DNA from: Cyclobacteriaceae bacterium
GTDB taxonomy: Bacteria; Bacteroidota; Bacteroidia; Cytophagales; Cyclobacteriaceae
Assembly: GCA_013141055.1 (NCBI GenBank)
Contig: JABFRS010000001.1
Location: 2,659,714 to 2,723,713, forward strand
DNA: 64,000 nucleotides
Direction of reading: 5' to 3'
In this document: positions 44,462-53,367 of the stretch, one piece after another
Layout of the letters: the number at the start of each line of letters is the position of its first letter
How positions within the stretch are numbered: position 1 is the first letter of the stretch
Notes under the pieces: generated by a model
Database searches by the model: none
Seen by the model: only the letters and a program-made list of their open reading frames with translations
Told to the model about the DNA's origin: nothing
Translations under genes and position numbers: made by a program

Positions 44462-44540
44462 AGGCATAAAGCTACTTTGAATCATGGGATCATTATAAGG
44501 ATTTACCAATACATCGAAGATGAATTGATAAACAGAATTT

Positions 44541-45401
44541 CTAAGCTTTTACTTCCTGCGATTCTGCAGCCTCAGGCTCGATCAAAACCTCGTCCCACTT
44601 TTTGGGTTCTTCGTTATGGAGATATTCAAGGATCTTTTGTTCAACCTGGCGGAGCTTCAGACTCTTCAGGTATTTTCCATTACGTGTAAGGATAAGACGC
44701 CCGGTTTCTTCTGAAATAGCAAGGACCAGCGTATCGGTGGTTTCACTCATTCCGATTGCGGATCGGTGTCGTAAGCCGAAATGAGGCGGAAGATGATCGT
44801 TCTCACTGACGGGCAACACGCAACGCGCTGCCTTGATTCGTCCCTTTGAAATGATAACCGCACCATCGTGCAACGGACTGTTCTTGTTAAAAATTGAGAT
44901 CAATAATCTTTTTGATACTTCAGCATCCAACGTATCTCCGGTTTCATTATAAAATTTCAACTCTGTATCCCTTGAAAAGACGATCAATGCTCCAGTCCGT
45001 GTTGCCTTAAGTGTTTTAACGGCTTCAATAACCTGGTGAACATCAAAATCATCATGAAAGCGATTCTGAAAATGGGCCAATGATTTGAAGAAATTTTTGT
45101 TCAGCTCCGTTGTGCGACCAATCACCAATAGAAATTTTCTAAGCTCTGGTTGAAAGAGAATGATCATTGCTAACACACCAACCCCCATGAACTGCCCCAG
45201 AATTTTTGCCAGCAATTCCATCTGTGCAGCCCGAACCACCAAATAGATAAGATAAAGTGATAGAATGCCGAGAAAAATATTAACGGCAAGACTTCCTCTT
45301 ATCATCTTATAAATCTGATAAAGAAGAATGGTCACCAGGCCAATGTCGACAAGGTCAACCCAACTAACTTCAAGAAATGCTATTTTGAATGCCAGTATCA
45401 C
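44541..45401 (-). CDS. cdaA: Diadenylate cyclase CdaA
   Basis: Makes the second messenger c-di-AMP from two ATP. The 286-residue product has three N-terminal membrane helices (about 15-85) and a DAC (DisA_N) domain with the two motifs NSPLHDGAVIISKGRIKAA (DGA) and FGLRHRSAIGMSETTDT (RHR). The Pro/Glu-rich tail (KKWDEVLIEPEAAESQE) is not conserved. It lies 78 bases downstream of folP in the same orientation, an order common in Bacteroidota. Confidence 0.95.
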   Translation of the reverse strand: MILAFKIAFLEVSWVDLVDIGLVTILLYQIYKMIRGSLAVNIFLGILSLYLIYLVVRAAQMELLAKILGQFMGVGVLAMIILFQPELRKFLLVIGRTTELNKNFFKSLAHFQNRFHDDFDVHQVIEAVKTLKATRTGALIVFSRDTELKFYNETGDTLDAEVSKRLLISIFNKNSPLHDGAVIISKGRIKAARCVLPVSENDHLPPHFGLRHRSAIGMSETTDTLVLAISEETGRLILTRNGKYLKSLKLRQVEQKILEYLHNEEPKKWDEVLIEPEAAESQEVKA

Positions 45402-45479
45402 ATTGTAAAGTTAATGCTTTTACAGACTATTTATCCTCCGGTCGCGTGGTATGGGTGATGGAGACGATCCTGGCAAACA

Positions 45480-46328
45480 CTACTTCAATCTGGCAACAAG
45501 CCTCGCGCACTCTACCGCTTCTTTAACGTCATGTACCCTTAAAATATTTGCTCCGTTTACTAACGCTATTGAATTCAAAGCAGTGGTGCCATTAAGCGCA
45601 TTTTCGGAACTAGTTTCAAGTGTTCTCCAGATCATTGACTTGCGTGATAATCCTGCCAGTATCGGCTGCCCCAGAATTCTGAAGTAATTCAGGTGCTGCA
45701 ATATTTTAAAATTCTGATCTATGGTCTTGGCAAAACCAAAACCCGGATCGATGATAATGTCTTTTACACCCATCAGATGCAGTTGCCGGATCTTTGTTTG
45801 AAAATATAAGACCATCTCCTTTATGATATCTTCATACTCTGTCAATGTCAACATTGTTTCAGGAGTGCCTCTCATGTGCATGAGAATGTATGGAACTTTT
45901 AATGAAGCGACAGTTTCAAACATTTTTGGATCAAGCTCTCCACCTGAAATATCGTTGATCATGGATGCACCAGCCTCAATGGATTTTCGGGCCACCTCTG
46001 AACGAAAAGTATCAATAGATAAAATGGCTTCCGGGAAATTCTTTGTGATCAGCTCTATTACAGGAACCACTCTTCCAAGCTCTTCCTCCACTGAAATATT
46101 TTTAGCACCTGGTCGGGATGAATACCCCCCAACATCAATAAAATCCGCACCCTCTTCCAGCATTTTTCTCACCTGATTCAGAATTGTATTCTGATCTGCG
46201 AATTTTCCGCCGTCGTAAAAACTATCCGGCGTGATGTTCAGAATTCCCATTACGCGGGGAGGAGTCAATTCGGTGAGTTTGCCGCGGATGTTCAATGTTT
46301 TGTTGGTATAAAATACGTTATTTTGCAC
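45480..46328 (-). CDS. folP: Dihydropteroate synthase
   Basis: Joins the pterin and p-aminobenzoate parts of folate; the sulfonamide target. The 282-residue product has VMGILNITPDSFYDGGKF, ADFIDVGGYSSRPGAK, LSIDTFRSEVARKSIEAGAS, INDISGGELDP, PYILMHMRGTPETM, IIDPGFGFAKTIDQN and PILAGLSRKSMIW. The start is uncertain. The frame runs to an ATG at 46400, but that would overlap the divergent gene at 46336, so GTG at 46328 is preferred; a TTG at 46295 also fits the usual family start. cdaA follows 78 bases downstream. Confidence 0.93.
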   Translation of the reverse strand: MQNNVFYTNKTLNIRGKLTELTPPRVMGILNITPDSFYDGGKFADQNTILNQVRKMLEEGADFIDVGGYSSRPGAKNISVEEELGRVVPVIELITKNFPEAILSIDTFRSEVARKSIEAGASMINDISGGELDPKMFETVASLKVPYILMHMRGTPETMLTLTEYEDIIKEMVLYFQTKIRQLHLMGVKDIIIDPGFGFAKTIDQNFKILQHLNYFRILGQPILAGLSRKSMIWRTLETSSENALNGTTALNSIALVNGANILRVHDVKEAVECARLVARLK

Positions 46329-46335
46329 CCGCTTT

Positions 46336-46875
46336 ATGATTTCAGAAACTTCCACACAATATAAAGAGGTAATCAGCGCCTGCCAAGAATTGTTTGCCAA
46401 GAAGACCCGTGACTATGGCACGGCCTGGCGTGTCCTGCGACTGCCCAGCATTACAGATCAGATCTACATAAAGGCTCAACGGATCCGCAGCATTCAGGAA
46501 AAAGGTATTCAGAAAGTAGAAGACGGCATTCGTGAAGAGTTCATGGGCATCATCAATTATTGCGCGATCGCGATGATTCAGATCAGGCTGGACGCCAACT
46601 CATCTCTTGAACTCACAGCAGAAGAAGTTGTTCCTCTTTATAATGAAGCGATGAAAGAGACTTTTGAGCTTCTGGAAAATAAGAATCACGACTATGGTGA
46701 AGCATGGAGGGAGATGAGGGTGAGCTCTATCACCGACATTATTCTTATGAAATTGTTAAGAGTGAAACAAATTGAAGACAATCAAGGTAAAACACTCGTA
46801 AGTGAAGGAGTGAAGGCAAATTATCAGGACATGATCAACTACGCTGTGTTTTGCCTTATTAAGTTAAAAAATTAA
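46336..46875 (+). CDS. DUF1599 protein with two repeated domains
   Basis: A 179-residue cytoplasmic protein made of two similar halves. Half one (about 1-90) has KKTRDYGTAWRVLRLPSITD, QRIRSIQEKG and REEFMGIINYCAIAM. Half two (about 95-179) has NKNHDYGEAWREMRVSSITD, LLRVKQIEDNQG and KANYQDMINYAVFCL. The DYG-x-AWR and SITD signatures are those of DUF1599, a family tied to nucleotide modification by some authors; its role here is unknown. It is divergent from folP with a seven-base gap if folP starts at 46328, and 31 bases before the DoxX-like gene. Confidence 0.85.
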   Translation: MISETSTQYKEVISACQELFAKKTRDYGTAWRVLRLPSITDQIYIKAQRIRSIQEKGIQKVEDGIREEFMGIINYCAIAMIQIRLDANSSLELTAEEVVPLYNEAMKETFELLENKNHDYGEAWREMRVSSITDIILMKLLRVKQIEDNQGKTLVSEGVKANYQDMINYAVFCLIKLKN

Positions 46876-46906
46876 CAAGGTTTTAACAGAATTTGTCGTT
46901 TCAGTA

Positions 46907-48010
46907 ATGCAAAAAGTCATAGATCAGTTTTCTCGTTTTTTTGTTGGTGGACTTTTCATTTTTTCAGGATTGATCAAGATCAATGATCCGATCGGTACCG
47001 AAATAAAAATGGAAGAATACTTTGAAGTATTTGCCCTGGACTTCGGATCGTTCTTCCATTATTTCATTCCATGGTCATTGGAAATCGGAATGCTGATGAT
47101 CGTGCTGGAACTCGCCCTTGGAGTTGCGATCCTGCTCTTTTACAGAATGCCCCTCACAACATGGATATTGCTGGCGTTGATGGTCTTCTTTACGTTCCTC
47201 ACTTTCTATTCGGCATATTTTAATAAAGTAACGGATTGCGGATGCTTCGGTGATGCTATCAAGCTTACACCATGGGAATCTTTTACGAAAGACATTATCC
47301 TTATGGTATTTGTTCTCCACTTATTCTGGTACAGAAAAAGGTATCAGGCGGTCCTGAGAACATGGGAAGGTCACAGTGTGATCATCGCAACGATCTTAAT
47401 AAGTTTTTTTGTTGGAATCTATGCAATCAATCATCTGCCATACATCGACTTCAGGGCCTACCGTGTTGGAAAGAATATTCCTCAGCAGATGCTACCGGGT
47501 GAAGTGCCGATCATTGAGTATGTCTTTGATAAGGATGGTAAAGAAGTTCGTTCAGATAAATTCCTGACTCCGGAACAAGGATATACTTACAAATCATCAA
47601 GCATTCTCAATGAGGATGCCATTAAGGCGAAGATTACCGACTACTCGGTGAGCGGACCGGAAGGAGAAGATCTCACACAGTCTTCTTTTCAAGGACCACA
47701 ATTATTAATTATTATGTATGATGTGAATAAGGCCTCTGTGAAAAACATCGCAGAGATCCGCAGGCTTACCCGCGATCTGGATGGAAAAGTGAAAATGATG
47801 ATTCTGACTTCATCATCAGCAGAATCAATTGAAACATTCAGACATGAACACCAGTTGGCGGTACCTTTTGCGTTTTCAGATGCTACTGTTTTGAAAACAA
47901 TTATCCGTTCCAATCCTGGAATCGCTTTATGGAAGGATGGAACTGTTTTAGGGAACTGGCATCATAACAATACACCTTCTGCCAGTACAGTAATTGAAAT
48001 GTTAAAATAA
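46907..48010 (+). CDS. BT_3928-type DoxX/MauE-like membrane protein with redoxin-like C terminus
   Basis: A 367-residue inner-membrane protein. The first ~150 residues are four membrane helices of the DoxX/MauE type with FVGGLFIFSGLIKINDP and the conserved VTDCGCFGDAIKLTPWESF, which holds a Cys-Gly-Cys pair. A fifth helix (HSVIIATILISFFVGIYAIN) follows. A periplasmic C-terminal part looks thioredoxin-like without a clear CxxC (FQGPQLLIIMYDVNKASVKN, FSDATVLKTIIRSNPGIALW). Probably a quinone- or thiol-linked redox protein; the substrate is unknown. It follows DUF1599 and precedes aroK by 20 bases. Confidence 0.85.
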   Translation: MQKVIDQFSRFFVGGLFIFSGLIKINDPIGTEIKMEEYFEVFALDFGSFFHYFIPWSLEIGMLMIVLELALGVAILLFYRMPLTTWILLALMVFFTFLTFYSAYFNKVTDCGCFGDAIKLTPWESFTKDIILMVFVLHLFWYRKRYQAVLRTWEGHSVIIATILISFFVGIYAINHLPYIDFRAYRVGKNIPQQMLPGEVPIIEYVFDKDGKEVRSDKFLTPEQGYTYKSSSILNEDAIKAKITDYSVSGPEGEDLTQSSFQGPQLLIIMYDVNKASVKNIAEIRRLTRDLDGKVKMMILTSSSAESIETFRHEHQLAVPFAFSDATVLKTIIRSNPGIALWKDGTVLGNWHHNNTPSASTVIEMLK

Positions 48011-48030
48011 TCTGTTCCATCAGATCAGAC

Positions 48031-48549
48031 ATGAAAATCTTTTTATTGGGTCTTCCGGGTTCTGGCAAAACAACACTGGGCAGGGAAATCGCCAAACTCC
48101 TGAAGACTCCTTTTGTCGACCTTGATGCTGAGATAGAGAAAACAGAAGGCACCACTATCCGGAAAATCTTTGAACAGAAAAAGGAAGACCACTTCAGAAA
48201 GGTTGAATCAGCTGAGCTTAAAAAATGGTGTGCATTATCAGGTGATTTTGTAATGGCAACCGGTGGGGGTGCACCTGTTTATTTTGATAACATCAATCAT
48301 ATCAACCAGTCAGGCCTCAGCATTTTTTTGGATGTTCCTGCAAGTGAAATCGCCAGGCGAATAGTACATAACAAACGTGCAGAAAGTCCTCATTTTGCCA
48401 ACGCACATCCTGAAAGCATAAAAGATCATCTTGAGTTTATGCGGTCACACCGACTGCCGTTTTACCGCCAGGCTCATCATACCGTTTCCGGAACAACGAT
48501 TACAGTTGCTGAGGTGATCGATCAGATTAAAAAGGGAACCCCACAGTAA
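48031..48549 (+). CDS. aroK: Shikimate kinase
   Basis: Phosphorylates shikimate at C3 in aromatic amino acid synthesis. The 172-residue product has the Walker A motif LLGLPGSGKTTLGREIAKLL, substrate-binding FVDLDAEIEKTEGTTIRKIF, and VMATGGGAPVYFDNI. The lid region carries HNKRAESPHFANAHPE and RLPFYRQAHHTV. Length is typical. The last 23 bases overlap the end of the convergent FadL-like gene. Confidence 0.95.
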   Translation: MKIFLLGLPGSGKTTLGREIAKLLKTPFVDLDAEIEKTEGTTIRKIFEQKKEDHFRKVESAELKKWCALSGDFVMATGGGAPVYFDNINHINQSGLSIFLDVPASEIARRIVHNKRAESPHFANAHPESIKDHLEFMRSHRLPFYRQAHHTVSGTTITVAEVIDQIKKGTPQ

Positions 48550-50056
48550 ACATTACCGAAGTTGTCTGGTTCTTCAATGTAACATTGTAGCTGGCTGGAA
48601 TCGGCGACTGTGTTGTGTAAGGCGTATGAGTTGTATTTCCTTGCTGCAAGACGAAAGCCATATCAACATAGAAGGAAGGCCTTCTGTATCCGATACCAGC
48701 AGTGTAAGATGTCAATGTTCTGTCAACATCATTTTGTGCTGTCTTGTAAGGGTCGGGCATCAGATTGAATCCTCCCCTGAAACGATAGTTATTTAACCTG
48801 TATTCACCACCGACCCGGATGTTAAGAACAGATTGATATAAGGTCTTGATATCCTGGTTCTCCAGATCTGAAGTGCCAAGATTGGAATACTTTGAAGAAC
48901 CATAGCTTAGATATTCCACATCGGCACTGATCAGCCCTTTCTTTTGGATGAAGAACGTGGCGCCTCCTGAAAATCTCCAGGGAGTAATGAGCGTATAATC
49001 ATTCGTCAGGATGTCAAGGTTCTCTTTTACATTGTTCAGGAAGAAACCCGGGAAGTATTGATAATTATTCCACTTTGAACTCATCACTGCAGTATAGGTT
49101 TCGCTGATCGCATAGCTTGTTGGTGTTGCGAGAGAGAATCCTAATTGAACCTGATCGATAGGTCTTCCGATAATTCCAAGAGTGGCATTGATACCAGTTG
49201 CTGACAACTCCAGACTTTCGGTCAACGACATACTCTGCAATGGATTCAAAGAATAATTTTCTGAATAGGTAGCAGTAGTTTTATAATTGATAGTTGACAA
49301 ACCCAACCCGCCACCAATAAAAATCCTGTCACTAAGATTTACTCCGTAAGAAAAACTCCATTGATTTTGTGCGCCGGTTGTTTTTACGGTCTCCTTTTGA
49401 ACGATTGATTGAAGAGGAACACGGGAGTAGTAAAGATCTTTTGGTGCATTAAAATCCAATTCATTAAGCGGCCCGATCAGATAATTGTTGAAAGCCAGTC
49501 CGGTGAGTGTATTGTAATTGACCCCTTCAGGACGGGTGTTGGTACCAGATTGAAACTGGGTACTGTCCCTTCCGTCAGCCTGCTGCATGAAATAGTCAAT
49601 GATAGAAGTAGAATCATTTCTTCCCGTGTAGGTGAAAGAATTATTGAAATCATTGATTCGGTTAAAGTTGATCGCAAACGTTCCTGACAGAAGTTTTGAT
49701 CCATCTTTTTTTGAATTGAATGCAATTCCAAAGTTTGGAACAATGAGCTTGCTTCCGCTGTCATTGGTATTGGTGTTGATATAATTAGCGGAAGCACTCG
49801 TTATGCTGTATCCAAGCGTCAGTGAAAAATCTGAACGATTGAACATTCCTAAACCTGCCGGATTATAATACGCTGAACTTACATCGCCACCCAGTGAATT
49901 CTGCACACCACCCATTGCCCTGATTCTCGCCGAACCTCCAGCCTGAACTCTGCTGAAAAGATTCGCGTATTCAGGGAATGAGTAAACCTGTGCCGAAATC
50001 TCTTCGGAGGCAAGCAATAAGAATCCTGCGATCGCTATTACGACCTTAAACTTCAT
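48527..50056 (-). CDS. OmpP1/FadL/TodX-family outer-membrane transport protein
   Basis: A 509-residue outer-membrane barrel expected to take up hydrophobic compounds by a plug-and-hatch mechanism. A signal peptide ends near EEISAQ. The N-terminal plug region has the FadL-type signature ARIRAMGGVQNSLGGDVSSA followed by YYNPAGLGMFNRSDFSL. The remainder alternates beta strands and ends SVMFTVGFPF, with the C-terminal Phe typical of barrels. The gene lies 18 bases after the Gly/Tyr-rich protein gene on the same strand and overlaps aroK by 23 bases at its 3' end. Confidence 0.9.
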   Translation of the reverse strand: MKFKVVIAIAGFLLLASEEISAQVYSFPEYANLFSRVQAGGSARIRAMGGVQNSLGGDVSSAYYNPAGLGMFNRSDFSLTLGYSITSASANYINTNTNDSGSKLIVPNFGIAFNSKKDGSKLLSGTFAINFNRINDFNNSFTYTGRNDSTSIIDYFMQQADGRDSTQFQSGTNTRPEGVNYNTLTGLAFNNYLIGPLNELDFNAPKDLYYSRVPLQSIVQKETVKTTGAQNQWSFSYGVNLSDRIFIGGGLGLSTINYKTTATYSENYSLNPLQSMSLTESLELSATGINATLGIIGRPIDQVQLGFSLATPTSYAISETYTAVMSSKWNNYQYFPGFFLNNVKENLDILTNDYTLITPWRFSGGATFFIQKKGLISADVEYLSYGSSKYSNLGTSDLENQDIKTLYQSVLNIRVGGEYRLNNYRFRGGFNLMPDPYKTAQNDVDRTLTSYTAGIGYRRPSFYVDMAFVLQQGNTTHTPYTTQSPIPASYNVTLKNQTTSVMFTVGFPF

Positions 50057-50074
50057 AGAAAATTTGATTTAGGA

Positions 50075-51196
50075 TTAGTTTCTGCCGCGTGAATGGCTTG
50101 AAGTTGAACCGCCGCCTGAGCTGCTACCACCTCCACTACCAAACGATGAACCACGTGAACCGCTGCCAAATGATGAGCCGCTGTTACTGTTGTTATTCCA
50201 GAAATCAGCTGACTGACGTCGGCCACTGTTATCCCAACCGGAATTAGTGTTTCCTCCAGTGCTCCATCCGCTACGGTTATTGGTATTACCACCCGAAGCA
50301 GAGTTGCTGAAATTAGAAGCGTTGTTTCTCCAGCGACTATCATAATAGTTGCTTTGGCTATTGTTGCCTGATGTACGGCTTCCAATGCTGCTGCTGCGAC
50401 CACCACCTGAAGCTGTACCTGCTGTACTTCCTGAACGTGTTCCTGAAGCATCATAGTAGGCATTGTTCAAAGCAGTTGAACGTGATACACGCTGTCTGTG
50501 TGAAACACCTTGTCCTTCACCAACAACGATGACATTTCCATAATTATAGCCATAGTTTGGATAATAGCTTCCATAACCATAGTAAGAACTGAACATAGAT
50601 CCGTAACCGTATCCATAGCCCATTCCCATACCAAAGCCACTCATTCCATATCCACCATAAGGGCTATACATTCCATACATGCTGTATGGTGAGTAGAAAC
50701 TGCTGTAAGGAGAATAAAAAGAACTATAAGGAGAATAGAAGCTTGAATATCCATAAGGACTTCCAAAGCCACCGTATCCACCACCATAGCTACCGTAACC
50801 TGCAAAGTATGGATTGCTGTAAGGTGAATTTCCGTAATAGTTGCTATACGCAGTATTTCCACCATTGTAAAGATTGCTGTTTACATTGGTAGGCTGTGGC
50901 TGATATCCTGAAAGAAAATAGTCAGGATCATTCTGAACCAATGAGGTTCCATTCTTTGATTGTGCTTTTGACTCTGGGTTTACTCCGCGACCGGAATAAC
51001 TATCAGAAGGATTAACCGGGTTGGAATTAACCGCAGTAAGATCTTCCTGTTGGTAACGTTTTGCAAGAACGACTTCATTAACCTTGTTCAATTGAACACG
51101 GTCTTTAGCATTGAAATACATGTCATCATCCTCCTGAGCAAACGCCGCCACTGACATTCCTAAAGTCAATAAAACTAAAGTGTATTTGGTTTTCAT
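50075..51196 (-). CDS. Secreted Gly/Ser/Tyr-rich low-complexity protein
   Basis: A 373-residue exported protein not assigned to any family. The signal peptide ends near AAFAQ. A conserved-looking short N-terminal segment (EDDDMYFNAKDRVQLNKV, about 22-40) is followed by a Tyr/Gly/Ser/Pro-rich middle (about 120-230), including three SSFYSPY heptads, and a Gly/Ser/Asn/Arg-rich tail. The composition suggests an intrinsically disordered, possibly surface-associated or aggregation-prone protein. The same DNA stays open over 411 bases in another frame, as expected from biased composition, so that is not read as a gene. It shares a transcript direction with the FadL-like gene, 18 bases on. Confidence 0.72.
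   Translation of the reverse strand: MKTKYTLVLLTLGMSVAAFAQEDDDMYFNAKDRVQLNKVNEVVLAKRYQQEDLTAVNSNPVNPSDSYSGRGVNPESKAQSKNGTSLVQNDPDYFLSGYQPQPTNVNSNLYNGGNTAYSNYYGNSPYSNPYFAGYGSYGGGYGGFGSPYGYSSFYSPYSSFYSPYSSFYSPYSMYGMYSPYGGYGMSGFGMGMGYGYGYGSMFSSYYGYGSYYPNYGYNYGNVIVVGEGQGVSHRQRVSRSTALNNAYYDASGTRSGSTAGTASGGGRSSSIGSRTSGNNSQSNYYDSRWRNNASNFSNSASGGNTNNRSGWSTGGNTNSGWDNSGRRQSADFWNNNSNSGSSFGSGSRGSSFGSGGGSSSGGGSTSSHSRGRN
50685..50747. repeat. Three tandem 21-base repeats in the Gly/Tyr-rich gene
   Basis: Three imperfect 21-base units (50685-50705, 50706-50726, 50727-50747), each with a TAAGGAGAATA-like core (TATGGTGAGTA in the first). They code for the YSPYSSF heptad on the minus strand. Copy number could vary by slippage. 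Confidence 0.75.
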
Positions 51197-51365
51197 AGTC
51201 GTAGGATTTATCTCTAATATACTATTAACGTAAAGTTAGCAAGGATGGTGCCGTTTATCAACGATTTCTCCGTACTGATTTCACTGAATTTATGAGGAAA
51301 AAACTACGCAATTCTCTCATTTCACTTTAAAAACGCAAAAAACAGCCTTTCAGTATCGTCTGCCG

Positions 51366-51373
51366 TATATTTG
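51366..51373 (+). promoter_or_regulatory. Possible -7 element for proS
   Basis: TATATTTG matches TAnnTTTG and is 22 bases before the proS ATG. No TTG at the usual -33 position was found. The 200 bases between 51197 and 51395 hold nothing else recognisable. Confidence 0.45.
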
Positions 51374-51395
51374 CGCCTCAAAATTGAATTAAAAG

Positions 51396-52876
51396 ATGTC
51401 AAAACAGATTCCTACGAGGGCGGCAGACTATTCACAATGGTATATTGAACTGGTGAAGCGTGCCGATCTGGCAGAAAATTCGGATGTGAAGGGGTGTATG
51501 GTAATCAAACCTTATGGTTACGCCATCTGGGAGAAAATGCAGCAGGCCCTGGATAAGATGTTTAAGGAGACAGGCCACGTCAACGCCTATTTCCCTTTGT
51601 TCGTGCCAAAGAGCCTTTTTGAAGCTGAGGAAAAAAATGCAGAAGGCTTCGCGCAAAAGAGTGTGCGATTGTAACTCATTATCGTTTAAAAACAGATCCC
51701 AATAATAAAGGCAAGCTGATCGTTGATCCAGATGCAAAGCTTGAAGAAGAATTAGTAGTGAGACCCACCAGTGAAGCGATCATCTGGAGTACTTATAAAA
51801 AGTGGGTTCAGTCTTATCGTGATCTTCCAATCCTGATTAATCAATGGGCGAATGTTGTTCGTTGGGAAATGCGCACAAGACTTTTTTTGCGCACTGCTGA
51901 ATTTCTCTGGCAGGAAGGACATACTGCTCACTCTACTTCACAGGAGGCTGTCAAAGAAACGCGCCAGATGCTGGATGTGTATGCAGACTTTGCGGAAAGC
52001 TTCATGGCAATGCCAGTCGTAAAAGGTGTTAAGTCAGAAGGAGAAAGATTTCCGGGAGCGATTGACACGTATTGCATTGAGGCATTGATGCAGGATGGTA
52101 AAGCGCTGCAGGCAGGAACTTCTCATTTTCTGGGACAGAATTTCGCAAAAGCTTTTAATGTTCAGTTTACTTCAAAGGAAGGGAAACTTGAGCATGTTTG
52201 GGGAACTTCATGGGGCGTCAGCACTCGTCTCATTGGTGCATTGATCATGGCTCATTCCGATGATGATGGATTGATTCTTCCACCAAAGCTTGCGCCGATC
52301 CATGTTGTGATCGTTCCTATTTTCAAAAGTGAAGAAGAACTTGCTAAAATTTCAGCAGCAGTGGAGCCTTTGGTAAAAGAGCTTCGCGCAAAAGGATTGT
52401 CAGTAAAGTTTGATGATCGCGATACTCAGAAACCAGGTTTCAAGTTTGCGGAATATGAAATGAAAGGTGTACCCGTTCGCATTGCGATAGGGCCACGTGA
52501 TCTTGAGAACGGAACGGTGGAAGTTGCAAGAAGGGATACGAAAGAAAAAAATGTTATGAAGTATTCTGAAGTTGGAAATGAGATTCCTAAGCTTCTTGAA
52601 GATATTCAGACCAACATCTATAACCGGGCTTTGAAGTTCAGATCTGAAAAAACTACTTCTGTTGACACGTTTGAGGAGTTCAAAAATGTCCTCGATGGAA
52701 AATCCGGATTTGTATTGGCACATTGGGATGGAACTCCTGAAACCGAAACGAAGATCAAGGAAGAAACGAAGGCAACCATTCGCTGTATTCCACTGGATGC
52801 TAAGGAAGAGGCTGGAAAGTGCGTTTATTCAGGCAAACCTTCCACACAAAGAGTTTTGTTTGCAAGGGCTTATTAA
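51396..52876 (+). pseudogene. proS: Prolyl-tRNA synthetase interrupted by a frameshift
   Basis: Class II synthetase that charges tRNA(Pro). The first frame (51396-51674) gives the N terminus ([37 protein letters not shown]) up to [15 protein letters not shown] and a stop. The next frame carries on with [19 protein letters not shown], motif 2 ([20 protein letters not shown]), motif 3 ([20 protein letters not shown]) and the C-terminal domain [20 protein letters not shown]. Everything is present except a continuous frame, and the break lies in GCGCAAAAGAG at 51651-51661. Adding one A to the A-run restores [13 protein letters not shown]; removing CA gives [12 protein letters not shown]. Since proS is essential in almost all bacteria, a sequencing or assembly error is likelier than true inactivation; a programmed -1 shift is a weaker option. 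No second proS copy is in the window. Coordinates span the whole locus. Confidence 0.9.
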
Positions 52877-52893
52877 GTTGTAGATTTGGTTCT

Positions 52894-53364
52894 ATGACAG
52901 ACTGGATGACCGTCCTAATTCTGATTTTCCTGGGCATAACCCTCCTGGTGATCGAAATACTCGTAGTTCCCGGAACCACCATTGTTGGAGTAGCAGGAGC
53001 TGCTCTTGTGGTGATTGGTGTCATGCTGAGTTTCAAATATTATGGAAGCAACATCGGATGGACCGTTGCTTCCGGTTCTGCAGTACTTTCGGCAGTGATT
53101 GTTTACTTCTGTTTTACGTCAGATGTTTGGAAACGATTCGCGTCGAAGGCTACCATTGCAAGTAAGGTTAACGAAGGATCAGTAAGTGATTTAAATGTCG
53201 GTATGGAAGGCGTTGCTATTTCTGCTTTGCGTCCCATTGGAAATGCAGAACTGAATGGTAAAGTCAGAGAAGTAAAAACATCCGGCGGATATCTGGAGAG
53301 CGGAATTAGGATAAGAATAAAAGAGATCCTCTCAAATCAGATTACAGTAGAGCAAATAAATTAA
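52894..53364 (+). CDS. NfeD-like membrane protein
   Basis: A 156-residue protein with two to three N-terminal membrane helices (TVLILIFLGITLLVIEILVV, GAALVVIGVML, VASGSAVLSAVIVYF) and a C-terminal OB-fold-like NfeD domain (VGMEGVAISALRPIGNAELN, GIRIRIKEILSNQITVEQ). NfeD proteins team with flotillins or stomatins, and the flotillin gene floA starts four bases downstream, which supports the call. The start at 52894 (MTDWMTVLI) is preferred over 52819, which would overlap the proS end and add 25 non-family residues. Confidence 0.88.
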   Translation: MTDWMTVLILIFLGITLLVIEILVVPGTTIVGVAGAALVVIGVMLSFKYYGSNIGWTVASGSAVLSAVIVYFCFTSDVWKRFASKATIASKVNEGSVSDLNVGMEGVAISALRPIGNAELNGKVREVKTSGGYLESGIRIRIKEILSNQITVEQIN

Positions 53365-53367
53365 ACT

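Noticed and set aside
50053-50463. A 136-codon open frame in another frame of the Gly/Tyr-rich gene
   Set aside because: It arises from the repetitive composition of the true gene in the same orientation; its product is a Val/Ala/Thr/Ile-rich low-complexity string.
51758-52876. Separate downstream gene starting at an ATG after the proS stop
   Set aside because: The frame is the direct continuation of ProRS, open from just after the frameshift; treating it as an independent gene would cut motif regions. It is reported as part of proS.
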